From Paraburkholderia sp. BL25I1N1 (GTDB taxonomy: Bacteria > Pseudomonadota > Gammaproteobacteria > Burkholderiales > Burkholderiaceae), in assembly GCF_003002025.1 (NCBI RefSeq), contig NZ_PVZB01000017.1, positions 62,001-126,000 of the forward strand: a stretch of 64,000 nucleotides of DNA, read 5' to 3'. This document shows, one piece after another, positions 44,433 to 52,952 of this stretch. Within the stretch, counting starts at the first letter, position 1; each line of letters starts with the position of its first letter. The notes beneath the pieces were generated by a model that saw only the letters and a list, made by a program, of their open reading frames with translations, ran no database searches and was not told where the DNA came from. Position numbers and translations under genes: made by a program.

Positions 44433-45728
44433 GTGACCCCGCCGCCGGACGCCCATCAGACTGCTGCTTCGGCTGCTCCCGCTTCTTCGATCGATTCCTC
44501 GCCCGTTTCTTCCAGCACCTCTGCTGTGCCCAACATTCCTTACCTCGAACGCGGCACACGCGCGTACTGGCGCGCCAGCATCGCGCTATTGTTCGCCGGC
44601 TACGCGACGTTCTCGCTGCTCTATTGCGTACAGCCCTTGCTGCCATCGTTTTCGACGGCGTTCAACGTGACGCCGGCACAGAGCAGCCTGGCGCTCTCGT
44701 TCACCACGGCCGCGCTCGCGCTTGCCGTGTTCGTTGCCGGCTTCGTTTCGGAAGGCTGGAGCCGTCATAAGCTGATGACACTTTCGCTCACCGTTTCCGC
44801 GCTGCTCACTATCGGCGTGTCGATCGCGCCGCAGTGGCATCAGCTGCTCGTGCTGCGCACGCTCGAAGGTCTAGCGCTCGGTGGCGTGCCCGCCGTCGCG
44901 ATGGCGTATCTTGCGGAAGAAGCGCATCCCGATGGGCTCGGCCTCGCGATGGGACTTTACGTCGGCGGCACGGCGATCGGCGGGATGGCGGGGCGCGTGA
45001 TCACGGGCGTGGTCGCGGACCTATTCTCGTGGCGCGTCGCGATCGGCACGATCGGCGTGCTCGGCATTCTGTCGATGCTCGCGTTCCGCGCGCTGCTGCC
45101 GCCGTCGCGTCACTTCGTGCCGCGGCGCGGCCTCGGCTTCACGCATCACCGTACCGCCCTGCTCAGGCAATTCACACGACCTGGACTGCCTCTGCTGTTT
45201 CTGCTCGGCTTCGTGCTGATGGGCAGCTTCGTCACGCTGTACAACTACATCGGCTACCGGTTGCTCGCGCCGCCGTATCAGTTGAATCAGACGGAAATCG
45301 GCGCGATCTTCGTCGTGTATCTGACGGGCGTAGTCGCATCGCCGTGGTCGGGCCGCATGGCCGATACGTTCGGCCGCGCCCGCGTGCTCATCGCCAGTTT
45401 GCTGTTGATGGCGCTCGGTCTCGCGCTCACCCTGTTGCATCCGCTGGCGGCGATTGCGGCCGGCATTGCATGCGTGACATTCGGCTTCTTCGCCGGACAT
45501 TCGGTGGCGAGCGGCTGGGTCGGACGCCTCGCCAAGGATGCGAAAGGTCAGGCCGCCGCCCTCTATCTGCTCGCGTATTACATCGGCTCGAGCCTGGTCG
45601 GCTCGTACGGCGGTCACGTATGGGCCGGTTTCGGATGGAACGGTGTCGCGGGGTTGGTGGGCGTGTTGCTCGTCATCGGCCTGGTTGCGGCGATGTGTTT
45701 GCGCGGGCGTGAGCAACCTCGCATCTGA
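44433..45728 (+). CDS. MFS transporter (YnfM-like drug/arabinose efflux type)
   Basis: A 431-residue, twelve-helix carrier. The first 45 residues are a Ser/Ala/Pro-rich cytosolic tail; the membrane part opens with IALLFAGYATFSLLYCVQPLLP, a hallmark of the YnfM branch. EGLALGGVPAVAMAYLAEE and the GYVGGTAIGGMAGR-like region fit efflux carriers. GTG 44433 follows GAGGAG by seven bases. It stands 147 bases after the RND operon and ends in a terminator, so it is probably separate. Substrate unknown. Confidence 0.9.
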   Translation: MTPPPDAHQTAASAAPASSIDSSPVSSSTSAVPNIPYLERGTRAYWRASIALLFAGYATFSLLYCVQPLLPSFSTAFNVTPAQSSLALSFTTAALALAVFVAGFVSEGWSRHKLMTLSLTVSALLTIGVSIAPQWHQLLVLRTLEGLALGGVPAVAMAYLAEEAHPDGLGLAMGLYVGGTAIGGMAGRVITGVVADLFSWRVAIGTIGVLGILSMLAFRALLPPSRHFVPRRGLGFTHHRTALLRQFTRPGLPLLFLLGFVLMGSFVTLYNYIGYRLLAPPYQLNQTEIGAIFVVYLTGVVASPWSGRMADTFGRARVLIASLLLMALGLALTLLHPLAAIAAGIACVTFGFFAGHSVASGWVGRLAKDAKGQAAALYLLAYYIGSSLVGSYGGHVWAGFGWNGVAGLVGVLLVIGLVAAMCLRGREQPRI

Positions 45729-45778
45729 TGCTCGCGCTTCGACCCAGCGCGCATTGAATAGCGCCTAAAAGTAAGGAC

Positions 45779-45805
45779 AACGTAAGCGAACGCTTAACGT
45801 TTTTT
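45779..45805 (+). terminator. Rho-independent terminator after the MFS gene
   Basis: AACGTAAGCG (45779-45788) pairs with CGCTTAACGTT (45791-45801) with one bulged A and a two-base turn; the right arm runs into TTTTTT at 45800-45805. Confidence 0.75.
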
Positions 45806-45998
45806 ATCGTGATTGCTGCGTCGCGACAATCGCGGCGGCCCTTGCCGCGCCGGGTTCAGCGGCTTGCGCATAGGCGCTGCAGCGCCGCAAAGCGTCGCCA
45901 TATCGACCCGACTTGTCTCCTATACTCAAATCGGGCGTGGACGGTGCATGACTCCATAAATCGAGCCGCCGCCTTCGCCGGAATATAAGGAGACGAGA

Positions 45999-46184
45999 AT
46001 GACGACCTACTTCACGATCGGCGATTTCATCCTGGTCATTCCGATGGCGTTGGCCGGGGCCTTGTTTGTCGGTGCACTTCCGTGCAAGACGGAATTCCGG
46101 CACAACGCGTTGCGCGTGCTTGGCGCGCTGATCGGCGTGATGTTCGCCGTGGTGCTGGTCGAAGGTTTGCCGGCGCTCGTCTAG
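45999..46184 (+). CDS. Small inner-membrane protein of unknown function
   Basis: A 61-residue protein with two hydrophobic helices (about residues 7-27 and 39-57) joined by a short basic loop PCKTEFRHNALR. An excellent AAGGAGA ribosome site lies seven bases before the ATG and a strong terminator follows the stop, so it is a real, independently transcribed gene. No family recognised. Confidence 0.75.
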   Translation: MTTYFTIGDFILVIPMALAGALFVGALPCKTEFRHNALRVLGALIGVMFAVVLVEGLPALV

Positions 46185-46213
46185 AAAAAAGCCGCCCGAC
46201 GGCGGCTTTTCTC
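46184..46213. terminator. Bidirectional Rho-independent terminator
   Basis: AAGCCGCC (46189-46196) and GGCGGCTT (46201-46208) flanked by A and T runs on both sides, between convergent genes. Nearly the same hairpin is found at 10197-10222. Confidence 0.88.
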
Positions 46214-46245
46214 TTGCTGCGGTGTGAACGGTCGAGGCGCGGGGA

Positions 46246-47289
46246 TCAGATCGCCTGATCCGTCGACGGCTTTTCCCACAGGTTGATGCCGCCTTCGGTC
46301 GCGTAGCGATCGATCTCGGCCAGTTCGTCCTTCGAGAACGCGAGATTCTTCAGCGCACCGACGTTCTCACGCACCTGCTCGGCACGGCTCGCGCCAATCA
46401 GCACGGACGTCACGCGCGGATCGCGCAGCGCCCACGCGAGCGCCATCTGCGCCAGGCTCTGTCCGCGGCGTTGCGCGATGTCGTTAAGCTTGCGCACGTG
46501 GTCGATATTCTGCGCGCTCAAATGCTCCTGCTTTAACGAACCGCCGCCCGGCTTGTTGACGCGCGCGTCGTCCGGCACGCCGTTCAGGTACTTGCCGGTG
46601 AGCAGACCCTGAGCCAGCGGCGTGAACGCGATGGCGCCCGCGCCGACATTCTCCAGCGTATCCAGCAATCCGTGCTCGATCCAGCGATTGAGCATGTTGT
46701 ACGCGGGCTGATGGATCAGCAGCGGCACCTTGTACTCGGCGAGCAGCTTCGCCATTTCGAGCGTTTTGGTTGCCGAGTACGACGAGATCCCGATGTATAG
46801 CGCCTTGCCCTGCTGCACCGCGCTCGCCAGCGCACCCGCGGTTTCTTCGAGCGGCGTATCGGCATCGAAACGATGCGAGTAGAAAATATCGACGTAGTCG
46901 AGACCCATGCGCGCCAGGCTCTGATCGAGACTCGCGAGTACATATTTGCGCGAGCCGCCGCCTTGACCGTACGGACCCGGCCACATGTCCCAACCGGCCT
47001 TCGACGAAATCAGCAGTTCGTCGCGATACGGCTTGAAGTCGTCCTTGAAGAGTCGGCCGAAATTGGTTTCGGCGCTGCCGTACGGCGGCCCGTAGTTGTT
47101 GGCAAGGTCGAAGTGCGTGATGCCGAGGTCGAAGGCTGTGCGCAGGATGTCGCGCTGCGTGGAAATCGGCGTGGTGTCGCCGAAGTTGTGCCACAGACCG
47201 AGCGACAGCGCAGGCAGTTTGAGACCCGACTTACCGCAGACGCGGTACTGCATATCCGAATAGCGTTCTGAAGCTGCTTCGTAAGCCAT
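46246..47289 (-). CDS. Aldo/keto reductase (L-glyceraldehyde 3-phosphate reductase, YghZ type)
   Basis: A 347-residue NADPH-dependent TIM-barrel reductase. Visible elements are the start MQYRVCGKSGLKLPALSLGLWHNFG, the catalytic Asp/Tyr stretch HFDLANNYGPPYGSAE, the Lys in LISSKAGWDMWPGPYG, and the His in FYSHRFD. This set matches YghZ, which reduces the toxic L-isomer of glyceraldehyde 3-phosphate and methylglyoxal. ATG 47289 follows AAGGACA by eight bases; the frame upstream to 47433 has no start with a ribosome site. Confidence 0.9.
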   Translation of the reverse strand: MAYEAASERYSDMQYRVCGKSGLKLPALSLGLWHNFGDTTPISTQRDILRTAFDLGITHFDLANNYGPPYGSAETNFGRLFKDDFKPYRDELLISSKAGWDMWPGPYGQGGGSRKYVLASLDQSLARMGLDYVDIFYSHRFDADTPLEETAGALASAVQQGKALYIGISSYSATKTLEMAKLLAEYKVPLLIHQPAYNMLNRWIEHGLLDTLENVGAGAIAFTPLAQGLLTGKYLNGVPDDARVNKPGGGSLKQEHLSAQNIDHVRKLNDIAQRRGQSLAQMALAWALRDPRVTSVLIGASRAEQVRENVGALKNLAFSKDELAEIDRYATEGGINLWEKPSTDQAI

Positions 47290-47505
47290 TGCTAGTGTCC
47301 TTGATGGTGAAGGCGCCCGACATGTGCGGGCATGGGCAATTGCATGCTGCGGGAGGCGTGCTGCTTTATTTTTGTAGTGGGGGGATGCAGCCAGACCGCT
47401 ATGGTAGCGAATCGACGTGATGCATGCAGACACCCAGTATGCGGGATGGACGATCGCCTGCGGCTCCCCTACACTTTGCCCGACTCGAGCTCAGGGGAGA
47501 GATAG

Positions 47506-47712
47506 ATGACGAAGGCGATTTCCATCGCGTTGATTGTCGGCGGTATCGTGCTGCTGTATTTCGGCGGGCAGGCGTTCAATTCGGTGAGCAGCGACGTCTC
47601 GCGCGTCTTTACCGGTTCGCCGTCCAACAAGGCGATCATGCTGATCGTGGGCGGCGTCGTCGCTACGATCGCCGGCCTGACGGGAATGGGTTTGTCGGGG
47701 CGGCGGCGCTAA
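47506..47712 (+). CDS. DUF3185 family small membrane protein
   Basis: A 68-residue protein with two transmembrane segments (about 5-24 and 44-62) and a basic C-terminus GRRR. The MTKAISIALIVGGIVLLYFGGQA start and the Ser-rich middle fit DUF3185, a family of unknown role. A GGGGAGAG ribosome site precedes the ATG by about six bases. It converges on the phytanoyl-CoA dioxygenase-family gene. Confidence 0.8.
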   Translation: MTKAISIALIVGGIVLLYFGGQAFNSVSSDVSRVFTGSPSNKAIMLIVGGVVATIAGLTGMGLSGRRR

Positions 47713-47734
47713 CGGCGTGCGCGATGCGCGGCGA

Positions 47735-47771
47735 GGTGCTTCGGGCTTCGCGTCTCTGGACCCGAAGCGCC
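47735..47771. other. Hairpin between convergent genes
   Basis: GGTGCTTCGGG (47735-47745) pairs with CCCGAAGCGCC (47761-47771) with one G-T pair and a 15-base loop. No T run; may serve as a weak bidirectional end for the DUF3185 and PhyH genes. Confidence 0.4.
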
Positions 47772-47792
47772 GCCATCACAAATCCGGAAAGC

Positions 47793-48554
47793 CTAAAACG
47801 CCACCTCGGGCTTCGCAGCCGAACGGGTTCCCGGCAACGGCACGTTGCTCGCCCCGTGATAGGTGTACACCAGCGAAAACTTCACTTGATCGCTGATGTT
47901 CTTGCCGGCTGAATGCAGCGTATTGCAGTGGAAAAACACCACGTCGCCGGGCTTGAGTTCAGGCGACACCGCGGCGCGAATCCACTCCTGATTCTCTTCC
48001 AGATCGGAGCGGAAAAATTTGGCCTGATCGAACCGGTCGGAAGTGAACGCGGCGTTGTGCGACTTCGGCACTAGCCACAGCGCGCCGTTATCCACCGTTT
48101 CCGAGCCGACCGCCAGCCACACCGATACCAGATCGTCCCGCTCGAACGACCAATACCGCACGTCGCGATGCCAGCCGGTCAAGCTGCCATACGCCGGATG
48201 CTTGGTCATCATGCAGTTATGGTGCGCGCGCGACAGACGCGGCTCCTCGCCGAAATACAGTTCCATCCAGCCGCGAATCTCCGGCGCGGTCGCCCATTGC
48301 GCGAAACTCGGATGACGGCCATAAGCATCCAGCAACCGCCGCACCGTATGGCCGCCGGGCGCGTGTTTGGAGGTCGGCGCGCCGGGATACTGCAGATCCG
48401 CTTCGAACTCGATCGGCGCGGCCGCTTCCTGCAACTGACGCTGCGCAATCTGCCTGAATTCATCGCAACGCTCGGGCGACACCAATCCGGGCACCACGAC
48501 AAAGCCCTGCTCCCGCAACGTCTGAATCTGCTCTTTCTTGGAATGAAGTGACAT
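47793..48554 (-). CDS. Phytanoyl-CoA dioxygenase (PhyH) family protein
   Basis: A 253-residue Fe(II)/2-oxoglutarate-dependent oxygenase. The metal triad is H129 and D131 in GWHRDVRYW plus a His in FHCNTLHSAGKN near residue 213; the Arg that binds 2-oxoglutarate is probably in the QVKFSLVYTYHG region, though it is not obvious there. The N-terminal LREQGFVVVPGLVSPERC is typical. Substrates of bacterial members vary widely (ectoine, secondary metabolites), so none is assigned. It is a single gene with its start at ATG 48554. Confidence 0.87.
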   Translation of the reverse strand: MSLHSKKEQIQTLREQGFVVVPGLVSPERCDEFRQIAQRQLQEAAAPIEFEADLQYPGAPTSKHAPGGHTVRRLLDAYGRHPSFAQWATAPEIRGWMELYFGEEPRLSRAHHNCMMTKHPAYGSLTGWHRDVRYWSFERDDLVSVWLAVGSETVDNGALWLVPKSHNAAFTSDRFDQAKFFRSDLEENQEWIRAAVSPELKPGDVVFFHCNTLHSAGKNISDQVKFSLVYTYHGASNVPLPGTRSAAKPEVAF

Positions 48555-48799
48555 GGTGTTCCGTTACTGTCGACAAGCCGATGCAAGATTGTAAAGCGGG
48601 CGCGATCCCAAGGTGTGCCGTTTCACCCGCGAGAAACCGCACCTTACGCACTACTTTCATGCGCTTGGCTCGATGTTGCGGCACTTCGAATGGGCAGGCA
48701 CGCACGAAAATCGACCGCAAAGGGCGCGATCCAACCGCCGCAAACCGCTATCTACCCCGTAAAACCCGTATTCGCAGGGTAAAAACGGACTTTATGACG

Positions 48800-49015
48800 T
48801 CACGAATCGCGTGTAACCTGCGCTGCATGTTGATCGTTATTCCCGCACTTCCGCGCCGCGTACAGGCCGCCGAGGCCGACTCCGCCGTACACCGTGCACT
48901 TTTCCGTCGAATTCCAGGCTTTCGCGCCGTCCATCGCGACACCGCCATTGGCACATTTGGTGCTCGTCTTGGCGCACATTCCGTCGCGCGACACGTTGCC
49001 TATTTGTGAAGCCAT
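48800..49015 (-). CDS. Small cysteine-containing protein of unknown function
   Basis: A 71-residue protein with four cysteines (C14, C21, C40, C57) and many glycines, and no signal peptide or membrane segment. CAGGAGAG lies seven bases before the ATG, better than most starts here. The spacing of the cysteines could suit a zinc site, but no known finger is recognised. Its start codon overlaps that of a plus-strand frame at 49014, through the palindrome ATGCAT. Function unknown. Confidence 0.55.
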   Translation of the reverse strand: MASQIGNVSRDGMCAKTSTKCANGGVAMDGAKAWNSTEKCTVYGGVGLGGLYAARKCGNNDQHAAQVTRDS

Positions 49016-49379
49016 GCATACTCTCCTGAGCACTCGTCTTACCCGCGCCGCGCTGAAAGCAGCGCGTCCCGCGCGCCGCCATGTCGTGCGCGCGCTGCGC
49101 CATCACGCCACCCGCACCCGCGCGCTCGGCGAACAATGGCGCGATGCCAGAGCTGTCGACGGCATTCGCACCTGGTTCAACACGTTCTTCTCCGCCTTGC
49201 GTGTGCAAGGCGGCTCGCGCCGTTTTTCGCTGCGCACACTGCTGCGCAAACCGACGCCGCTGCGCCTCACCGCGCCGCGTGCCCCCGTCGCCGTGCCGCA
49301 GAACACGAGCCGTCGTCCGCGTCGCATGTCGACGAATGGCAGCACCGGCTGGTTCGCGTTCGCGTTTGCGAGCCGTTAA
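49014..49379 (+). CDS. Hypothetical arginine-rich protein
   Basis: A 121-residue frame with genome-like codon use (mostly G or C in third positions) and about one fifth Arg. It could be a nucleic-acid-binding protein, or an artefact of the GC-rich opposite strand. The ribosome site is weak (GTGAAG three bases before the ATG), and the start overlaps that of the divergent small gene. Listed because no better-supported gene occupies this stretch. Confidence 0.35.
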   Translation: MHTLLSTRLTRAALKAARPARRHVVRALRHHATRTRALGEQWRDARAVDGIRTWFNTFFSALRVQGGSRRFSLRTLLRKPTPLRLTAPRAPVAVPQNTSRRPRRMSTNGSTGWFAFAFASR

Positions 49380-49502
49380 GGCGACTAGAGAACGCAGCAC
49401 GTTTCCGAATCGGCACGGCTGCAATGGCTGCGCTGATGCGAGAACACTTCGCAGCCGTTGAAGCTGCCAGTCGACTGCGCAGCAAAGCAACCGACGCAAA
49501 AT

Positions 49503-49541
49503 GAAAAAACCCCGCCTGGCTCACGCCAGCGGGGTTTTTTC
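49503..49541. terminator. Strong bidirectional terminator after metK
   Basis: CCCCGCCTGGC (49510-49520) pairs with GCCAGCGGGG (49525-49534) with one bulged base; A6 precedes and T6 follows. It lies 20 bases past the metK stop on the minus strand. Confidence 0.88.
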
Positions 49542-49560
49542 TGAAACGGACGGCTCGCGC

Positions 49561-50751
49561 TTATTCGGCCAGCGCGGCAACCGGTTCCGTACCGGCGGCT
49601 TCGGCGAGCGCCAATGCCTTGTCCGTGGATTCCCACGTGAATTCCGGCTCTTCACGGCCGAAGTGACCGTAGGCCGCGCTCTTCTCGTAGATCGGGCGCA
49701 GCAGGTCAAGCATCTGGATGATGCCCTTCGGACGCAGATCGAAATGCTCCTGCACCAGGCGCGTGATGGTCGCGTCCGACACGCGACCCGTGCCGAACGT
49801 GTTCACCATCACCGACGTCGGCTGGGCGACGCCGATCGCGTACGACACCTGAATCAGGCAGCGCGACGCGAGGCCTGCGGCCACGATGTTCTTCGCGACA
49901 TAACGGCCGGCATAAGCCGCCGAACGGTCGACCTTGGACGGATCCTTGCCCGAGAACGCGCCGCCGCCGTGCGGTGCGGCACCGCCGTATGTATCGACGA
50001 TGATCTTGCGGCCGGTCAATCCGCAATCGCCTTGCGGACCGCCAATCACGAAACGACCCGTGGGGTTCACGAGGAACTTGATGTCGCCCTTGATGAGTTC
50101 GGCCGGCAGCGTCGGCTTGATGGCTTCTTCGATCACGGCTTCGCGCAGCGTGCCCAGATCGATATCCGGCGAATGCTGCGTGGACAGCACCACGGTGTCG
50201 ATCGCATGCGGCTTGCCGTCGACATAACGCACGGTGACTTGCGACTTCGCGTCCGGACGCAGCCACGGCAGACGGCCGTCACGGCGCAGATTCGCCTGAC
50301 GCTCCACCAGACGGTGCGACAGGTGGATCGGCAGCGGCATCAGTTCCGGCGTTTCTTCACACGCGTAACCGAACATCAGGCCCTGGTCGCCCGCGCCTTG
50401 ATCGAGGTTGTTGTCGTGCGCGCGGTCCACGCCTTGGGCGATGTCCGGCGATTGCTTGTCGTACGCGACGAGCACCGCGCAGCCGCGGTAGTCGATGCCG
50501 TAGTCGGTATTGTCGTAGCCGATGCGCTTGATCGTGTTGCGCGCGACCTGGATGTAATCGACGTTAGCGGTCGTGGTGATTTCACCCGCCAGCACGACGA
50601 GACCCGTATTGCACAGCGTTTCCGCGGCGACACGCGAGTATTTGTCCTGAGCGAGAATGGCGTCGAGAATGGCGTCCGAAATCTGATCCGCGACTTTGTC
50701 GGGATGGCCTTCGGAAACGGATTCGGAAGTGAAGAGATAGTCGTTTGCCAC
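49561..50751 (-). CDS. metK: S-adenosylmethionine synthase
   Basis: A 396-residue cytosolic enzyme that makes SAM from methionine and ATP. Family signatures are the start YLFTSESVSEGHPDKVADQISD, the loop GAGDQGLMFGYA (PROSITE-like GAGDQG), the P-loop GGGAFSGKD, and EEPEFTWE near the C-terminus. The start is GTG at 50751, eight bases after AGGAG; the ORF frame upstream to 50874 lies in the leader. The gene has a consensus-like promoter and a structured leader of about 160 bases (50752-50911). Essential housekeeping function. Confidence 0.97.
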   Translation of the reverse strand: MANDYLFTSESVSEGHPDKVADQISDAILDAILAQDKYSRVAAETLCNTGLVVLAGEITTTANVDYIQVARNTIKRIGYDNTDYGIDYRGCAVLVAYDKQSPDIAQGVDRAHDNNLDQGAGDQGLMFGYACEETPELMPLPIHLSHRLVERQANLRRDGRLPWLRPDAKSQVTVRYVDGKPHAIDTVVLSTQHSPDIDLGTLREAVIEEAIKPTLPAELIKGDIKFLVNPTGRFVIGGPQGDCGLTGRKIIVDTYGGAAPHGGGAFSGKDPSKVDRSAAYAGRYVAKNIVAAGLASRCLIQVSYAIGVAQPTSVMVNTFGTGRVSDATITRLVQEHFDLRPKGIIQMLDLLRPIYEKSAAYGHFGREEPEFTWESTDKALALAEAAGTEPVAALAE

Positions 50752-50875
50752 GTTGCAGACTCCTGTTGTGTGGTTACGGTTGAGTTTCACGTAGCCAGCT
50801 TCGGGAGCCTTGAAGCGGCGACGCTTTAGCGGATTACCTGACCAGGCGGCGCAAATCACATGGATTGCAGCCACC

Positions 50876-50914
50876 GGCTTCGCCCCGCAAGTTGTCTATT
50901 AACTCGGCGAAGCC
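50876..50914 (-). promoter_or_regulatory. Inverted repeat at the 5' end of the metK leader
   Basis: GGCTTCGCC (50876-50884) and GGCGAAGCC (50906-50914) form a perfect 9-bp stem with a 21-base loop, beginning four bases downstream of the minus-10 box. It would be the first structure of the metK transcript. I could not match it to a known SAM riboswitch class. Confidence 0.5.
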
Positions 50915-50917
50915 CTT

Positions 50918-50945
50918 ATTATAGCGACTTCTTATGATTGTCACA
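50918..50945 (-). promoter_or_regulatory. metK promoter
   Basis: On the minus strand TGTGAC (50940-50945), a 16-base spacer and a perfect TATAAT (50918-50923), unusual in this GC-rich genome. Transcription would start near 50911, giving a leader of about 160 bases. Confidence 0.7.
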
Positions 50946-51028
50946 GAGTGTCCAAGAGTGCGGTATTACGTCAACTTTTCCGCTTTTCTGAAGCCCGTCC
51001 TGTGCCGCGCCTTTTTTCAGGGGGCGGC

Positions 51029-51913
51029 ATGTTGAGCCGCTATGGCGCCAAACTCGCGATCGCGCTGCTGAAACTGTTTGCACTGTTGCCTTATGGTCTT
51101 ATCGCTCGCATTGGCGACGGACTCGGCTGGCTGCTCTATCAGATCCCGAGCCGGCGCAAACGCATTGTCCATATCAACCTGAAACTGTGCTTTCCCGAGT
51201 GGAGCGACGAGCGTCGCGATGACGTCGCGCAGAAGCATTTCCGACACGCGATCCGCAGCTACCTCGAGCGCAGCGTGCAATGGTTCGGCTCGGCGAAGAA
51301 GCTCGAAAAGCTGATCCAGCTCGACAGCGCGATCGATCTGACGGATCCGAATCTGCCGCCCACGCTGTTTCTCGGCTTTCACTTCGTGGGTATCGAGGCC
51401 GGCTCGATCTTCCTCAACTATTCGCTCAAGCGCCAATGCGGCTCGCTCTATCAGCCGATGTCGAACCCGGAGCTGGAAGAAATCGCCAAAGCGGCGCGCG
51501 CGCGTTTCGGCGCGGATATGGCGAGCCGCGCCGACAGCGCGCGCATCGTGCTGCGCTGGCTGCGCGAGCGCAAGCCGGTCATGCTCGGCGCCGACATGGA
51601 CTATGGCGCGCGCAATTCCACCTTCGTGCCGTTCTTCGGCGTGCCGACGTGTACGCTGACCGCCGTGGGACGTCTCGCCAAGGTCGGCCACGCGCAGGTC
51701 GTGCCGTTCATCGGCGAGGTGCTGCCGAACTACAAAGGCTACCGTCTCAAGGTGTTCAAGCCGTGGGAGAACTATCCGACCGGCGACGACGACGCCGACG
51801 CCCGTCGCATGAATGCCTTCCTGGAAGAGCAGATTCCGTTGATGCCCGAGCAGTATTACTGGGTCCACAAGCGCTTCAAGACCCGGCCGCCGGGTCAACC
51901 GAGCGTGTATTGA
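51029..51913 (+). CDS. lpxL: Lipid A lauroyl acyltransferase family protein (LpxL/HtrB)
   Basis: A 294-residue inner-membrane acyltransferase that adds the secondary acyl chain to Kdo-lipid A. One N-terminal hydrophobic segment (about residues 7-27) anchors it; the catalytic HX4E motif is H118-F-V-G-I-E123, then YQPMSNPELEEIAKAAR and MLGADMDYGARNSTFVPFFG. ATG 51029 follows a GGGGGCGGC site; the frame upstream to 50948 starts with GTG and lacks a site. It is divergent from metK and 94 bases before dapF. Confidence 0.9.
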   Translation: MLSRYGAKLAIALLKLFALLPYGLIARIGDGLGWLLYQIPSRRKRIVHINLKLCFPEWSDERRDDVAQKHFRHAIRSYLERSVQWFGSAKKLEKLIQLDSAIDLTDPNLPPTLFLGFHFVGIEAGSIFLNYSLKRQCGSLYQPMSNPELEEIAKAARARFGADMASRADSARIVLRWLRERKPVMLGADMDYGARNSTFVPFFGVPTCTLTAVGRLAKVGHAQVVPFIGEVLPNYKGYRLKVFKPWENYPTGDDDADARRMNAFLEEQIPLMPEQYYWVHKRFKTRPPGQPSVY

Positions 51914-52007
51914 GCGACCGCCTTCGCGGTGTGCGAAGCAAGCGCCCGAACACGGAAATAACGCGGCGTTCAGGTCCACCTGTGGGCGGGTCACTTACAA
52001 TAGCGTG

Positions 52008-52895
52008 ATGAAACTGAAATTCACCAAAATGCACGGCGCGGGCAATGACTTCGTCGTGCTCGACGGCTACACCCAACCGGTCAACCTGACGCCGGCGCAG
52101 GTGCGCGCGCTCGCGGACCGGCATTTCGGCGTGGGCGCCGACCAGTTGCTGCTGGTCGAGAAGCCCACGGTGGCCGGCGTCGATTTCAGGTATCGCATTT
52201 TCAATTGCGACGGCGGCGAGGTCGAGCATTGCGGCAACGGCGCGCGCTGCTTCGTCAAGTTCGTGCGCGACAGGGGCCTCACCGATCAGCGCAGCGTGCG
52301 CGTGCAGGTGCAAAAGGGCACCATCACGCTGACCATGCAGGAAAACGGCGAAGTGCTGGTCGACATGGGCACGCCCATGTTCGACCCGGAACGCGTGCCG
52401 TTCGCCACGAAAGGCCTGGAAGGCCGCCGCGAGGGCGCCGACACGCTCTGGCCGCTCGACGTGAACGGCACGACACGCTGGATTTCGGTGGTATCGATGG
52501 GCAATCCGCACGCCGTGCAAGTAGTCGACGACGTGGAAGTGTTTCCCGTGCTGGTCGAAGGCCCGGTGATCGAACGGCATGCGCGTTTTCCGCAGCGGGT
52601 GAACGCGGGCTTCATGCAGATCGTCGGGCGCAGTGAGATCAAGCTGCGCGTGTACGAACGCGGCGCGGGTGAAACGCTGGCGTGCGGAACGGGCGCCTGC
52701 GCGGCCGTCGCGGCCGGCATCCGGCGCGGGCTGCTGGACGCGCCGGTGCTCGTGCACACACACGGCGGCAAACTGACCATCACGTGGGACGCCGCGCAAG
52801 CGGACCAGCCGTTGCTAATGGCCGGCCCTGCCGCGACCGTCTTCGAAGGCGAAATCGAACTGGCCGATTCATCAGCCGATTCACAGGCCGCTTAA
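52008..52895 (+). CDS. dapF: Diaminopimelate epimerase
   Basis: A 295-residue cytosolic enzyme that converts LL- to meso-diaminopimelate for lysine and peptidoglycan. The two catalytic cysteines are C75 in EHCGNGARC and C226 in ETLACGTGAC; the N-terminal FTKMHGAGNDFVVLDG is the family start. A GTG three bases before the ATG is an alternative start. It leads the dapF-DUF484-xerC cluster found in many proteobacteria. Confidence 0.96.
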   Translation: MKLKFTKMHGAGNDFVVLDGYTQPVNLTPAQVRALADRHFGVGADQLLLVEKPTVAGVDFRYRIFNCDGGEVEHCGNGARCFVKFVRDRGLTDQRSVRVQVQKGTITLTMQENGEVLVDMGTPMFDPERVPFATKGLEGRREGADTLWPLDVNGTTRWISVVSMGNPHAVQVVDDVEVFPVLVEGPVIERHARFPQRVNAGFMQIVGRSEIKLRVYERGAGETLACGTGACAAVAAGIRRGLLDAPVLVHTHGGKLTITWDAAQADQPLLMAGPAATVFEGEIELADSSADSQAA

Positions 52896-52952
52896 ACTCA
52901 TTGACCGATGCGCCGCCCCAAGGCGTCGCCCCGTAGTCCTCTAGCCGAAACC

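Noticed and set aside
50948..51028. N-terminal extension of the lipid A acyltransferase from a GTG
   Set aside because: No ribosome site before the GTG, and the extension has no counterpart in the family; ATG 51029 has GGGGG just upstream.
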